This document shows positions 33,765-50,087 of a stretch of DNA of 64,000 bases, one piece after another. The notes beneath the pieces were generated by a model. It saw nothing but the letters and a program-made list of their open reading frames with translations, was not told the origin of the DNA and made no database searches. Both the position numbers and the translations under genes were made by a program. Source of the DNA: Pyrus communis (lineage: Eukaryota; Streptophyta; Magnoliopsida; Rosales; Rosaceae); the NCBI RefSeq assembly GCF_963583255.1, contig NC_084803.1, positions 9,352,238 to 9,416,237 on the forward strand, written 5' to 3'. Each line of letters begins with the position of its first letter. Positions within the stretch are counted from its first letter, which is position 1.

Positions 33765-36700
33765 CAGATCACAGGGAGATAAAAGTAAAGCAACCCAGAA
33801 CCCAAAAACCAAGAATTACAGGGGGGGGGGGGGGATAGAGAAAGAGGGGCAGGAGGAGATGGGTAAGGAAAAGGAAGAGAGAGTTGGGGAGGAAATAATA
33901 AAGAAGGGGAGAGGTAGAGAGAGAGAGAAACAAGAAAGACAAGGAGGAAAATAAAAGGAGAGAGAGCGGGTGGGAAGGGAGGAGAAGTTTCTTGCTTTCC
34001 TGTTTTTTCTGTGAAAACTCTGACCAAGACAACAAAAACTCCAAAAGAGCCCACATAACTCGGTGAAAAATAATGTTGTTTTGAAAGACAGTGATGAAGA
34101 TGGGGATTTTTTGGGGGGTTGCAGAAGGGTATTTCTGGCAACATGTTTGTTGATGAGAGAGAGAGAGAGATTTGTGTGAGGTGAGGTGGGTTTGGTTGGA
34201 GGACACTTGAAGACATCTATCTCCTCTTTCTTTTCTTTCTTTCCCCTTCTTTCTTTTTTGTATTTCTTCTACATAAATTTTGGTCCAGCTGGGCCATTGG
34301 AGAGAGAGAGTTTCTAGAGAGAGAAACACGGAGGGGAAGAGTTGGGTGTTGTGTGGACTCTTTGTTTTTGATGGGGGAAGGTAACTTCAAGGTTCCTTCT
34401 TTCTTTGGAGGTGCGCTTTTCTCTGTGATGGATGAGAGAGAAAGAAGAAAAGATTGGATCTTTAGAGAGGGAAAGATTTGGTGCTTTAGAGAGAGAAGGA
34501 GGTGGGCATTGAAGATTGGGGCTTCTTGATGATGAAAAATTAAAAAAAGGGCAGAAAGGAAAGGATAAATGAGAGAGACATGTTGGAGCTGCTGTTTTCT
34601 GACGGGGCTGTTTGCAGTTGTAGGTATTGGACAGGTTGTGGATGTTAGGTGTCAATTGCTGCCCTATTTACCAAAACACCCCTCTGGTTTTTCTTTGATT
34701 CCAAGAATTCTTTGCTTCTCTCTCATCCTTTTTCCTGTTTTTCCCAACAGACACTTGCAGGTAAAAGATGAACAAGTCCCTGATTTGGCTTTTGATTTAC
34801 TAGGGGTGAGTTTCGTCTTACTCGTTCTATTTTTTGTGAATATTAAAAATTAAATTAAAATTATCAATTAGTATTACGATTTAAAAGTATTTTTTTATTT
34901 ATAAGTGAAAATTTAAATTCGATTTTTATCAAAGATAAGAATCACATTATTGCTAAGTTATTATGAGGGTTAGCCTACTTCTTTTCTTTAATTTAATAAT
35001 ATAATTTTTTCAAAAAAAAAAACTAATTAAAATTATTAATTGGTTTGGTTCTATTTTTTTTTAGTTTTTGGTTTGGTTCATTCTCATTTATTTATTTTTT
35101 TCTTTTTTTTCTTTTTTATAAATAAAACATGAAAATCTGAAAATTGGAGATGACTTGTGTCCTTTGCGAAGAAATTACTTGTCCCCCATGGACGATTAAC
35201 AAACTTTTAACATTCAAACTTCATAATCAGAACCATTCATTCTTTTTATCATCATCTAGAGATCATATATGCAAAAAAATTATTCAATTTATAGATGTTT
35301 TAGTCATTTATATGTATAAAACAAATAGATGATTCATCATGACGGTACTACTGTTACCAAAATCGTTAATTGGTTTAACACGTATGAATAACTAAACGAT
35401 CTCCAAATTGAATGATTTTTTGCACGTATGATTTTTAGATGACAATAAAGAGAATAAACAATTCCGATTATAATGTTCAAGCAGTAAATGTTCGTTAATA
35501 GGGGAACACAAACATTATCATTTAGTAAATCCAAATCACAAATGCGGTACGAAGGGATAAGAGAATAATGTCACAATGGCATCTTTGTAAATTTATCTAG
35601 TGAAGAAGAAAAAGTCTTTATGCGAGTTTAATCCCGAAATCAAGATGTCTAATTTGAGTCCTATACTATTATCGTAACAGTGTAAATTTGATAGATATGT
35701 CAATTGCTCACAATCTTATAAAAATAAAACTCTTTGAGACATTTATATAATAACTCAAACTCAATTATCTTCAGTGTGAGTTTGATTCCAATACATGCGA
35801 AATAAACTCAAATTTTCCATCCCATTGCGGAAACACTACGAACCTTTTTACCTTTTCTTCAAAAATTAGTATTCATGGACAAAGATAGAACTTTTTGGTT
35901 TGGTAATCCAGTCTTTTTCCATTACTACTCTTATTAATTAATTAATTTCAGTCTGCAACACAGAGGATAGACAGGCAGGTGGTAACCACTGCCATGCCAT
36001 TGTATGTGCTCCCTTTTATCTCTGATTTAAGCTTTAGCTCACAGGCCAGGTAAATTGGTACACCTTAATATAAAAATAATAATACACCAGTCTAATATGA
36101 TCTAAGGGTTTTTGAGTAATTTGGTTGCACTAATTTGCAACTGTGTATTTTAATGGCAACTGAGATAAATTTGAGAAATGGTCAAACTCCGCCATCAACC
36201 ACCACAATTGAAGGATATCAAGGCGAAAACGTCCAACAAATTTTTTACAAATACATGACCAGTGACTAATGACTTTTTGGCTTTTGGAATTGAACAAGTT
36301 GGTCAAGCCATCAGCCTCCTCAGTCTCCAGTGGAGACTCTCCACCCCGTGACATCTCCATCTTGTTCAATACATGCTCTTTTGCACGACGAATTCAATTT
36401 GAATTTATACTGATAAGTCTGATGACTCGTTGTTTTACAATTTTGTGTGTAGTTTAAAAATCTAGTAAACGACTTGCAAAGACCAAATAACCTTTCTCTC
36501 CCTCTCTCTCTGGAGATTTTCTAGTGTGCACCAGTGGCGGTGTATGCATCCACGATCATTGAATTCTTTAACTGTTGGTTCATTGACTTTACATCTAACA
36601 ACATTTGACATTTGTTTGCAGATTCCAAATTTCTCATCAAGGTGGTGTTGATCTGATACTTTTTACAGAATCTTTTTGAGATAATATAGGAGCAGAAATT

Positions 36701-37346
36701 TATGGTTACTGTGAAGGGAAACAGCAACCTATGCGAAGGGAGATCGCTGAGGCTGCAACTGAACAAGGATCATAAGTAATAATTAACTTCATGGCCTTTC
36801 CTCAATCAGATGATATGAAAAATATCTTTCAATCATGCTTGTTATCAGTGACAGATAAAATTCGAAACCATTGTGAAAACTTTGGCATATACCATTTGTT
36901 GGGTTTTGTTCTAGAGATCCAAAACTGATATAAATAATGGTCGATATCGAATATGTTTAATCTGTCATCTTAATGCAAAAAAATTCACTTAATTACAGAT
37001 GCCTACAAGGACGCACACCAGAAGGAGGATGTCCAGTCAAGTAAAATGCAAACAACTCGAAACTATGCAAAATGCGCTCTTCAAGTAATAACGTAACTAG
37101 AAACTGATATACATGTTGCTCTTGACAAAAATACCTTTTACATTTTATTGTGCTTTGCATTGTAAAACTTTTGAAGAATTACAATTTACAACCAATTATA
37201 TCCAAAATACTGTCTAAATGGAATACATTTTTCATTAAAAATAAAATTACTCGCTAATTTTAATGAATGATTCCTAATCTAGCTGCCTCATGATCTTTTT
37301 GTGTGGGAGTTTGGTGGAATATATATTTGAATTTCTGAATAACATG
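33765..37346. other. Promoter of the DLN gene and long intergenic stretch
   Basis: From 33765 to about 34560 is purine-rich (GA/GGGA tracts, a G run at 33821-33834), probably the promoter and leader of the minus-strand gene; apparent frames here are low-complexity. A SINE lies at 34868-35023. The rest to 37346 is AT-rich, with no coding sequence recognised. Confidence 0.45.
34868..35023 (+). mobile_element. Diverged tRNA-derived SINE, plus strand
   Basis: Order of landmarks matches the copy at 10213-10374 read in reverse: AGTATTACGATTTAAAAGTA, ATAAGTGAAA, ATTCGATTTTTATC, ATTGCTAAGTTATTATGAGG, TTAGCC, then a terminal A-run after TTTTTTC. The sequence is older and more mutated. Confidence 0.6.
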
Positions 37347-42562
<5,216 letters not shown>

Positions 42563-42764
42563 GGTCATCTTCAACCGATGGTTGGTTAGGGAATTCGTTT
42601 TAGCCCTCTGATCCTTCAAGATTTTCCAAGATATTAATATTTTAATGAACAGTATAGGGTCATATTTGCCTCCGTCTTCAACCGAGGGCCAAAGGGCCAG
42701 ATGACTCATTTTAGCCCTACCACAAAAAACCGTCTCCAACCGAGGGCCAAAGGGCCAAACATAA

Positions 42765-42951
42765 TTTATTATTTAAATTTAAAAACTACAACAACTTAAA
42801 TTTAAAAACAACAACTTAAATTTAAAAACTACAACTTATATTTAAAAATTACAACTAAAATTTAAAAAAGACAAATTAAATTTAAAAACTACAAATTAAA
42901 TTCGAAAACAACATTAACTTAAATTTAAAAACTAAAACGACTTAAATTTAA
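42765..42951. repeat. AT-rich minisatellite TTAAATTTAAAAACTACAAC
   Basis: Roughly ten degenerate copies of an ~18-20-base unit occur just inside the left end of the PIF-like element, downstream of its gene. Confidence 0.8.
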
Positions 42952-43907
42952 TATCCATAATCAACATCATCTTCATCATCCACCATCGTTGGAGTATAGT
43001 TAGAGGTAAATAACTGTCGTCGGCTCATAATTTCTTTTTTTTTCCTATCAAAATAGGCATTACTCATTGGAGTGTAATTCGAAGTGTTTCTTTCCATATT
43101 CTTATCATCCATCTCTTCTTGTGTTTGTTTTGCCCGTTCTTCATGCCTACGCTTCATTTCTTCGGCCTCAAGGGCATTTTGCTCCGCCAATAATCGCAAT
43201 GAGGCCGCCACTTCATGTTGAGCGGCGTAATTATCATTTGCCGTGCCCTTTTCCTTCAACCGTCGCGCCTTGTTTCGTCACATAGCCCTAGGTATGGAAC
43301 CTTCACCCGAAGACGGATTTTCTACCCTTTTTTGTTGAATGGTTGGATATCCATCTTCATCCATATCTACAATTGAGGATGCAGTTTCGAACACCGGTGT
43401 AGGAGCTCTCTTTGGTGGATTTTCAAATAACACCCACCCTTTACAAATTTCCCAACAACTGTGAAACTGAAAGGGTTTCGAGCTGCTCTCCATATACAAT
43501 TCCTCCGCTTGGTGTACCTAGAAAAAAAATTAAAGGAAATTAATTTATGAAATTAAATGTAATATAATTAAATATTTAAAATAAATTGTGAAAACATTTA
43601 TTTCGTCGTAGTAATTAGCGCCGCTTTCATGTCTACTTGCAGCTGCTAACAATGCTTGATGTCATTTGTTCAAACTTGGCTAAAGATGTTTCTTCCATCT
43701 TGAAGAACAACTCTTGTGGTTTCGAATATTCAATGGAGTGGTGCCTTCATAGAACTCTAAGTATTTTTTGGACACACGAGTCCAAACACCGTCATTTGTT
43801 TAACAATTCCCCCTCACACTATCTTCCGACACCCATCTATAAGCCTTGCAAAGAGCTTCATCTTCTTTTCGGGTCCAAGCCCTACCTTTCATTGCAGAAG
43901 AGGCCAT
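42948..43907 (-). pseudogene. Myb/SANT-like plus NAM-associated protein (transposon ORF1 type), multiply broken
   Basis: Starts at 43907 with MASSAMKGRAWTRKEDEALC, a SANT-like start common in the plant transposon-encoded proteins often mislabelled glutathione S-transferase T3-like. In-frame stops occur at 43800-43802 (TAA), 43680-43682 (TAG), 43662-43664 (TGA) and 43278-43280 (TGA). From remembered relatives the first three replace Gln, Gln and Trp, all C-to-T or G-to-A changes. The donor before the intron at about 43605 reads AT where GT is expected. Exon 2 (43544 down) still reads AEELYMESSSKPFQFHSCWE and the NAM-associated helix region NALEAEEMKRRHEERAKQ. It cannot make a full protein. Confidence 0.8.
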
Positions 43908-46900
43908 TTCAAAATTATTAAAAAAATTGAAGAATAGATTTTTGAAAGAGGAAGGAAAATATGAGAATTGAAATGGTAGAAATGGTGAAAATTTTGTGAG
44001 GAATGGTTTAGGTATTTATAGGAAAAAAAAAAAAAAACAGCCCAAAAAACCCTTAAAAATTTTTTTGAATCCAACGGTAACTAGCGCCAGCTAACCGTTG
44101 GTTTCAAAATTATTTTTAAAAATTCCTTTCGGTTATAACCAATAGGAATACATTTATATTAAATAATATAAACGTATTCCTGTCGGTTAAACTGACAGGA
44201 TTCCCAGTATTTCTGCCCAACCCTCCAGCCCTCTAGCCCTCTCCGATTCCGTGGGGCCCTCTGAGATTCCACAACCCTCTGGCCTAGCCCTCGGTTGGAG
44301 ACGGTTTTCAGGCTATTTTCGACCCTCTGGCCCTCTGGACCCTTCAGCTGAAGATGACCTAAACAAACGAGACGAGGAATTCGTATTTGGGTATAGATAA
44401 AATTCACTGTTCTTGTTAATTTGGCGATATTTACTTCTGCATGTTTTTCAACCTTGCTTGAAATATAGGCTAGTAAGTTTATTATTAATCGTGGAGCAAA
44501 TGCGGGACAATTACGTAGGGTAGATTCTACTACATATACATACATGCTCGATACACACACACACATATAGAGTATGAGTGTAGTGGAGCTGGTTTTGTTT
44601 GGAGCTAAGCGAATGCATGCAGGCGCTAGTTGACCACTGAATGAATGAATGGATGAAGCGTGATGGAAGGTGTGTGTGTGGTCCAAGTCCAAAAAATAAT
44701 AAAAACAGAAAACTTGCAGCTCGTGTGACCCCCTCCTCTATTGTATATGTATCATGTATTGAATATGCTATACGACAAGTGAATTGAAATTTGGAAAAAA
44801 TTCTGACCAAAAATAGCTTCTTCGTCATTATAAACCAACCAAATACTTAAGCCAATATATATCTAATTGAATATGATCCTCATTCCTAAATACATGTATA
44901 TATGTTCAATCAAGTCAAAACAACTTTAAATTTAGATTTCGTTAAGTTAGTTAGAGGAAATATACTCCATGTATGCACTAAAATTTGAAACTCATCATGA
45001 AATTTGAATAAATTTAATGTTTATCTTCCTATTAATCGTTGAAGAATTCAAGCTAAAACAGTTTGGACCAATTTTTTTTTTTTTTATCAAAAACGATATT
45101 ATCAAGGTATAGTTTGTGGTGTGAAGCCAGTTTTTCTCTAGCCATATATAAATCTCTATATGCATTAATTTTATCATTGGATCGTTCAAGGGTCCGTGAT
45201 CGATCCTTCTAGTTAAACTAATTTTGGTTTCCCGGCCCCTACCCCATGAAATGATTTGTAATCCATTGACTGTCAAAGGTCAAACTTTGTTCACCAAATC
45301 CCAACCTTTTAAACCCACCAGGGCCACTACATAAACTAATATTTAGTTTTCCCTTAATTAATTAATCCCCTCGATTTCTAACAAAAAAGAAACCTAGCTT
45401 TCTTGTTTTGGCAGTGTAAATTATATAAATATACAAGTCAGTGTCTTACAACTTTCATTGTACTTGAACCTTCCTTACGTTTTTGGTATAATATTTCCTT
45501 TGGTTTGGTACCACTACTTGATCACAAAGGCTAAAGTAAAAAGACAGACGTATAAGCATTGCAGGCCATGCAAAATTTGGTCCAATGTGTGTGTCTGCGC
45601 GTGTCTGAACTTTTTATGAGTGTGAGATTTTGTGTGCATGCAATGATGAATTGATAGGAAGTAGGAACTGAGTAAGACTACCTATGTATAAGAATTGATA
45701 TAAGAATCGGTGTGCACCATGAATACCAACATTGAAAGCTCTCGTTTATGATCACGGATCTGCTGTTCTCACATTGGCGTCTTCAACATATTTCTTTTCT
45801 AATTTTTTGACATGTGTATAAATCCTTAAGTCCAACTTATAACACTATTAAAAAAAAATGAAAGACAACCTCGTCAGCCGTCACCAACGAACCCACTCCT
45901 ACTCGTTGCCACCAAAAAGACAGTGAGTGAGTTCATCGGTGAGAGAGAGGAAGAGAAAAAGAAGCTTCGCTGGGGATGATGAGAAGCTTTGCCGGCGATG
46001 GGTGGTGCGGTTTGGTGAGTGACTATCGGGCTAGGTTTGGCTACTGTTGATTTTTGTTTTTCTTTAACTTTCAGTTTTTAGTTTTTTAATTGATCTTTTG
46101 AAAGATTAACACTGTTAAATTTGAGGTTAAGTTCAGGATATACGACTAAAAGTTAGAAATGAGGCATATATAATACACTAATTTAGAAACAACGGACATG
46201 TGACCCTCATTTATGAGCTAGTTAGCTACTTAACAAATGCATGATCAGATAAAATTTTGTGCGTATTCAAAATATAAGATGGTCTATTATGTGTTATAGT
46301 ATAATCGGATGATATAATTGATATGTCACACTTTTAAAATATATTTCCTAATGTTTATCTACTTATTATATTATCACATATGATATAATGTTTTTTGTTT
46401 TAGATACACTGAAAAATCTCTTTGATTTCTCAACCGTTCGATATATGAACCCATGCATGCATGTATGAATGGTATTCTACAGTTCTAGTGTACCGACACT
46501 TTGCCAACCAATTTAAACACAGTATTTACCAATATATCTTCACCATTGGACGTGTCCATGATTTCCGAGATGTGTTGCTACTACTGTTGCTGCAGCTCTA
46601 TATTCATAGAAATCCCATGTGCGCATGCAGTCGCGCACATCCGATCTGCAGTGCACCACACTCTGCCTGGAACTTTCTTCCAGCTGCTTCAATATGCATG
46701 CTTTCTGTCACCATTCGTCAACAGTGCGCTGGCATTCAACGCCGTGCGTCCATGTAATTAACCATTAATTAACATAATTTACACGTGATCACATTGCCAT
46801 TAGACCCATGCAAAAGCTTCAGGTCCCGACGGCTACGGCACCGGCTTTGACCCTAAATAATCGTCCTATGTCCTATATCTCGGCTGCATACAGATTCTTT

Positions 46901-47730
46901 TTTATGTTGTCCATATTCGACAAGAAGATGAGCATCTGGAGAGAGGGAAGACTGAAGAGGTCCAAGAAGCCGGCATGATTTTCAATGTGAGCAGTTGGGC
47001 AGATAGGGGGTAGGATGTTGGTTTTCATAATCCGTCCCGAGTTCAAAATTTCCCTCTCACCTCATTTATTGAAATCATTTCAAACCCTTTCCTTAATAAT
47101 AAAACTAAAAAAAAGAAAGACAGGAGTTTATGCATACATGTATGCGTGCGTATTCAGGGTTTAGAGGGATGTGACTTCACTGTTCATGAAGCACAGTAGA
47201 TAATGTTATCTTCATATTTTTTGTTTCGTGACCATGTATTAACCATATAACACTTATAGTTACATATTGTTATATTGTGAGCCAAAAAAAAGGTAAAAAC
47301 ATTAGAACGGGACCTGGCCGCTAAAAAATCAGCAATAGCCAGCTATGATTGGTCATCAGCAAGGACTGTTACTAATTTTTTCAATAGCGAAGTTCCTTCC
47401 AAAACATTAAACTTCAAACAATGAATACATCTGGTGAAACAGTCAGTCCGACGATGCTATACTATCTCGCAGTGGAGCGGAAGTGTAGGGAAATCTTGAC
47501 TTTAGAAGCTTAATTACCTAATTAACAATATGAAAGACACCAAACCAAACTGGCCTACATATCTTAACTGCTTTTTTTTCTGATAGGACAACCTAAATCT
47601 ACCTGGATCCCCCATGAAAACCAAAATATGAAACTCCATTCAAAAGTGATTTGTGTTAGGTGGATCTAACATATATATTTGGTGCAAATTTGGTGTGAAA
47701 ATGAAAAACAAAAGATAATTTAAAATAGCG

Positions 47731-47866
47731 AGTTTTAACGAAACACTCATGGTACTATTCACTTTTAACGAAAAGCCACATTTTTACCTTTCTCTAGTAT
47801 TATTCACTATGCCTTTATTTATCATTTTTCATTAAAACTAAAGTTTTTTTTGAACTTTTCATCAAT
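47731..47866. mobile_element. MITE-like dispersed repeat, second copy
   Basis: AGTTTTAACGAAA, GGTACTATTCACTTTTAACG, AAAAGCCACATTTTTAC and CATTAAAACTAAAGTTTTTT match the order in 6616-6772 and a repeat I remember as abundant in apple-type genomes. Confidence 0.6.
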
Positions 47867-49232
47867 TTTTTTTAAAATATAAATAAATGGTATTTGATCA
47901 GTTTCGGTATGCTTTCTAGTGGATCCAGAAACGGAAAACCTCTATAAATGGGTCAATGTGTAAGTGTGCACATATTCGGGTCTACCATTCAAAGTCCAAA
48001 GGTAGATGGGCTGCAAATCTTAGTGGTTTTGTTATCATCCCTTCATATTTGATGGGCTTAACACTAACTTCCTCAAATCTTAGATCATGTAGGAATTTTT
48101 TTGTATCCAACGATGCTCATGTGTTTTGTTTAACCACTTAATAAGATGTTGACATTTCATTAATCGAAGCATTGAAAGTACAATATACTATAATGTGCCT
48201 ATGTACTTATTAATTAATATTGAAAGATCGGACATACCCCAAATCTTTTGATTACATATAATGCCTTTTCCATGGTATTGGGGTGCTTTACTCATGTTTC
48301 AAGGCAAATAGAGCACCCAATGACAAGTGTCGATGCATTTCTCACCCTATGTTACGTGTTGGAGGATCGCACATTCCATGAATTCTGTGCTAAAATCCAT
48401 CGCGACTTTGCACTTGATTAGAAGAGCGCAATGGTGGCGTCTTTGTCTAGAGGGAATTGAAATTTTAGACTATTTAATTTAAATATTGCAGTATTTATTA
48501 GTTCATTTCATTGGTTCATATTATGAAAAACGAAATTTTTAAGCAGTCTGAATCTTTATATTTCTTGAATGGTTTGAATTTCTAAATTTAACTACTCCGA
48601 GCATAGAAAACCAAAAAGGATCTCAAATCCTCTCAATCAACCCATTTACAACCACAATATAGCTATAGCATGCAATATAAACATTAAAATTCTGCGGAGT
48701 GTAGTCCAACCTTCCAATTAATTTAACTTTTTTATATTATCTTGATTATTTATTTTTCAAACTTTTGAAAGAAAAATTGAAATTTCACATAGACTATTGC
48801 TATGTGGACTTACTGTTTGTATCTTTTAATATAAGCAGTAGTAAATACAATACAAATAGCATCATTATAAAATAATTTTGGTCTACATATTAGTAAAGTT
48901 ATCAACAAAATAACGCTAGTAAATGCAGTACAATTAGCATCCTTATAAAAATAAAAAAAAATGAGATCAAAAGAGTTAGAGTTCCCAACGGCCGAATTTT
49001 CACGTACTTTTGCTAGAAAGTTGTCAAAACAAATATCTTAAAAGGTTAAAAATCTACTTTTTTGGTAACGAATCTGCTTAAACATCAGTACAAGCTCATA
49101 GTATTGCATTAAATTCGGAAAATCACTCTATCCACATTTTCACTTGAAGTGCATCAAAAGAGCGCCAACATAACGTACAAACTGTTATTTTCCGTTAATT
49201 TTTCACTCGTTTTACCGTCCAACCCGTAATTT

Positions 49233-49374
49233 AGGAGAAATTTTTCATTATGACGGAAATATAGATGGTATACTACGTATTTTTATAGAAGTGGTGAGAA
49301 ATTTTACTTTTTAAGTTATTAAATTTTTAACACACATATTCTAATATTTGTATAATGACACGTTATATATCATT
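49233..49374. repeat. Dispersed ~140-bp repeat, copy 2, next to the SRP receptor promoter
   Basis: Near-identical blocks to 12511-12653 (GGTATACTACGTATTTTTAT, GAAGTGGTGAGAAATTTTA, TTGTATAATGACACGTTA). It ends about 75 bases before the probable TATA (CTATATAAAT at 49446-49455) of the SRP receptor gene. Confidence 0.7.
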
Positions 49375-49445
49375 TCAAAGCAGGTCCAAATTCTAAAACT
49401 CAAAACACCGAACTTCCGAAATTACCCTCGCTCTCTTGGACGCTC

Positions 49446-50087
49446 CTATATAAATCGCGACCGTCGCGAACTCCCCAATGTTTATTCTGTCCTCTCCCGA
49501 AATCAATTTTTTCTTTTTCTTTCTCGTGTTTTGTATTTTATATTTCATTTTTGTTCCTCGTAGGATTTTCTCACAGTTGGAAGAAAACACAGGTATGTCT
49601 ATATTTTTTTTATATTTATTTACCGAATTTCCCTAAATTTTCCGATTTATCGATTCGATTATTTCGGATTCGATTTGAGGGTTTATTCGATTCTGAACTG
49701 AATACTGATGATCGAATTTCCCTTTCCCGATCCATCGATTTGAGGTTTTTTTTTTCAATATTTATTTTAAATTGTGGGGTTTTCTGGATTCAGATACTAT
49801 GGTAAAGCAAATGACTTTTGTGGGAATTTAAATTTGGAATTTAGCTGGATCTTTAACTGTATTTGTTCTTTCATTGATAAATATTGATGCTTTGATTATT
49901 TTTTAATCTATATGGTTGGAAATGTTGAAATTGAATTGAAAAAAAAAATTAAGAGTTGTTTTTGTTGGTTAATTTGAACGCAAGTTTTGTTTGGATTGAT
50001 GGGTTGTTGGTAAAATTATATGAGATTTTAAAATTGGTAATAATTTTTATGGGTTTGATTGCAGAGAGGCATTGAAGATAATCGAAG
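49446..50087 (+). promoter_or_regulatory. TATA box, leader and leader intron of the SRP receptor gene
   Basis: CTATATAAAT at 49446-49455 is a good TATA box. A leader exon seems to end at 49592 (ACAG|GTATGT) and the next to begin at 50065 (TTGCAG|AGAGG), so a ~470-base intron lies within the 5' UTR, common in highly expressed plant genes. Confidence 0.6.

Larger units (their letters stand above)
42563..44360. mobile_element. PIF/Harbinger-like DNA transposon, 1.8 kb
   Basis: Terminal inverted repeats GGTCATCTTCAAC (left) and GGTCATCTTCAGC (reverse complement of right) are flanked by TAA on both sides (42560-42562 and 44361-44363), the three-base TWA target duplication of PIF/Harbinger elements. 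The left subterminal region repeats ACCGAGGGCCAAAGGGCC; the right has many CCCTCTGGCC copies. Inside lies a dead Myb/SANT-like ORF1-type gene. No DDE transposase was seen, so the copy is non-autonomous. Confidence 0.8.
44364..49440. other. 5-kb intergenic region without a recognised gene
   Basis: AT-rich DNA with scattered small frames. The two overlapping frames at 46461-46761 are the only ones with mixed composition, but I recognise no family and codon context is weak. Contains repeats at 47731-47866 and 49233-49374 and a possible SINE tail near 47000-47111 (GAGTTCAAAATTTCCCTCTC then an A-rich end). Confidence 0.45.

Noticed and set aside
33764..34655. Several long minus-strand frames rich in Ser, Leu and Pro, up to 186 residues
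   Set aside because: They read through GA/CT-rich promoter DNA, exist in several frames at once and have no family signal.
42948..43499. Host gene for a glutathione S-transferase-like protein
   Set aside because: That label is a common misannotation; the residues are the NAM-associated type of transposon protein, inside bounded transposon ends.
44159..44692. 177-residue minus-strand frame
   Set aside because: Runs across the end of the PIF/Harbinger-like element and simple repeats, so it is a chance frame.
46461..46761. Two overlapping plus-strand frames of 86-98 residues
   Set aside because: No signal peptide, no recognised motif, no supporting promoter; kept only as unassigned intergenic DNA.
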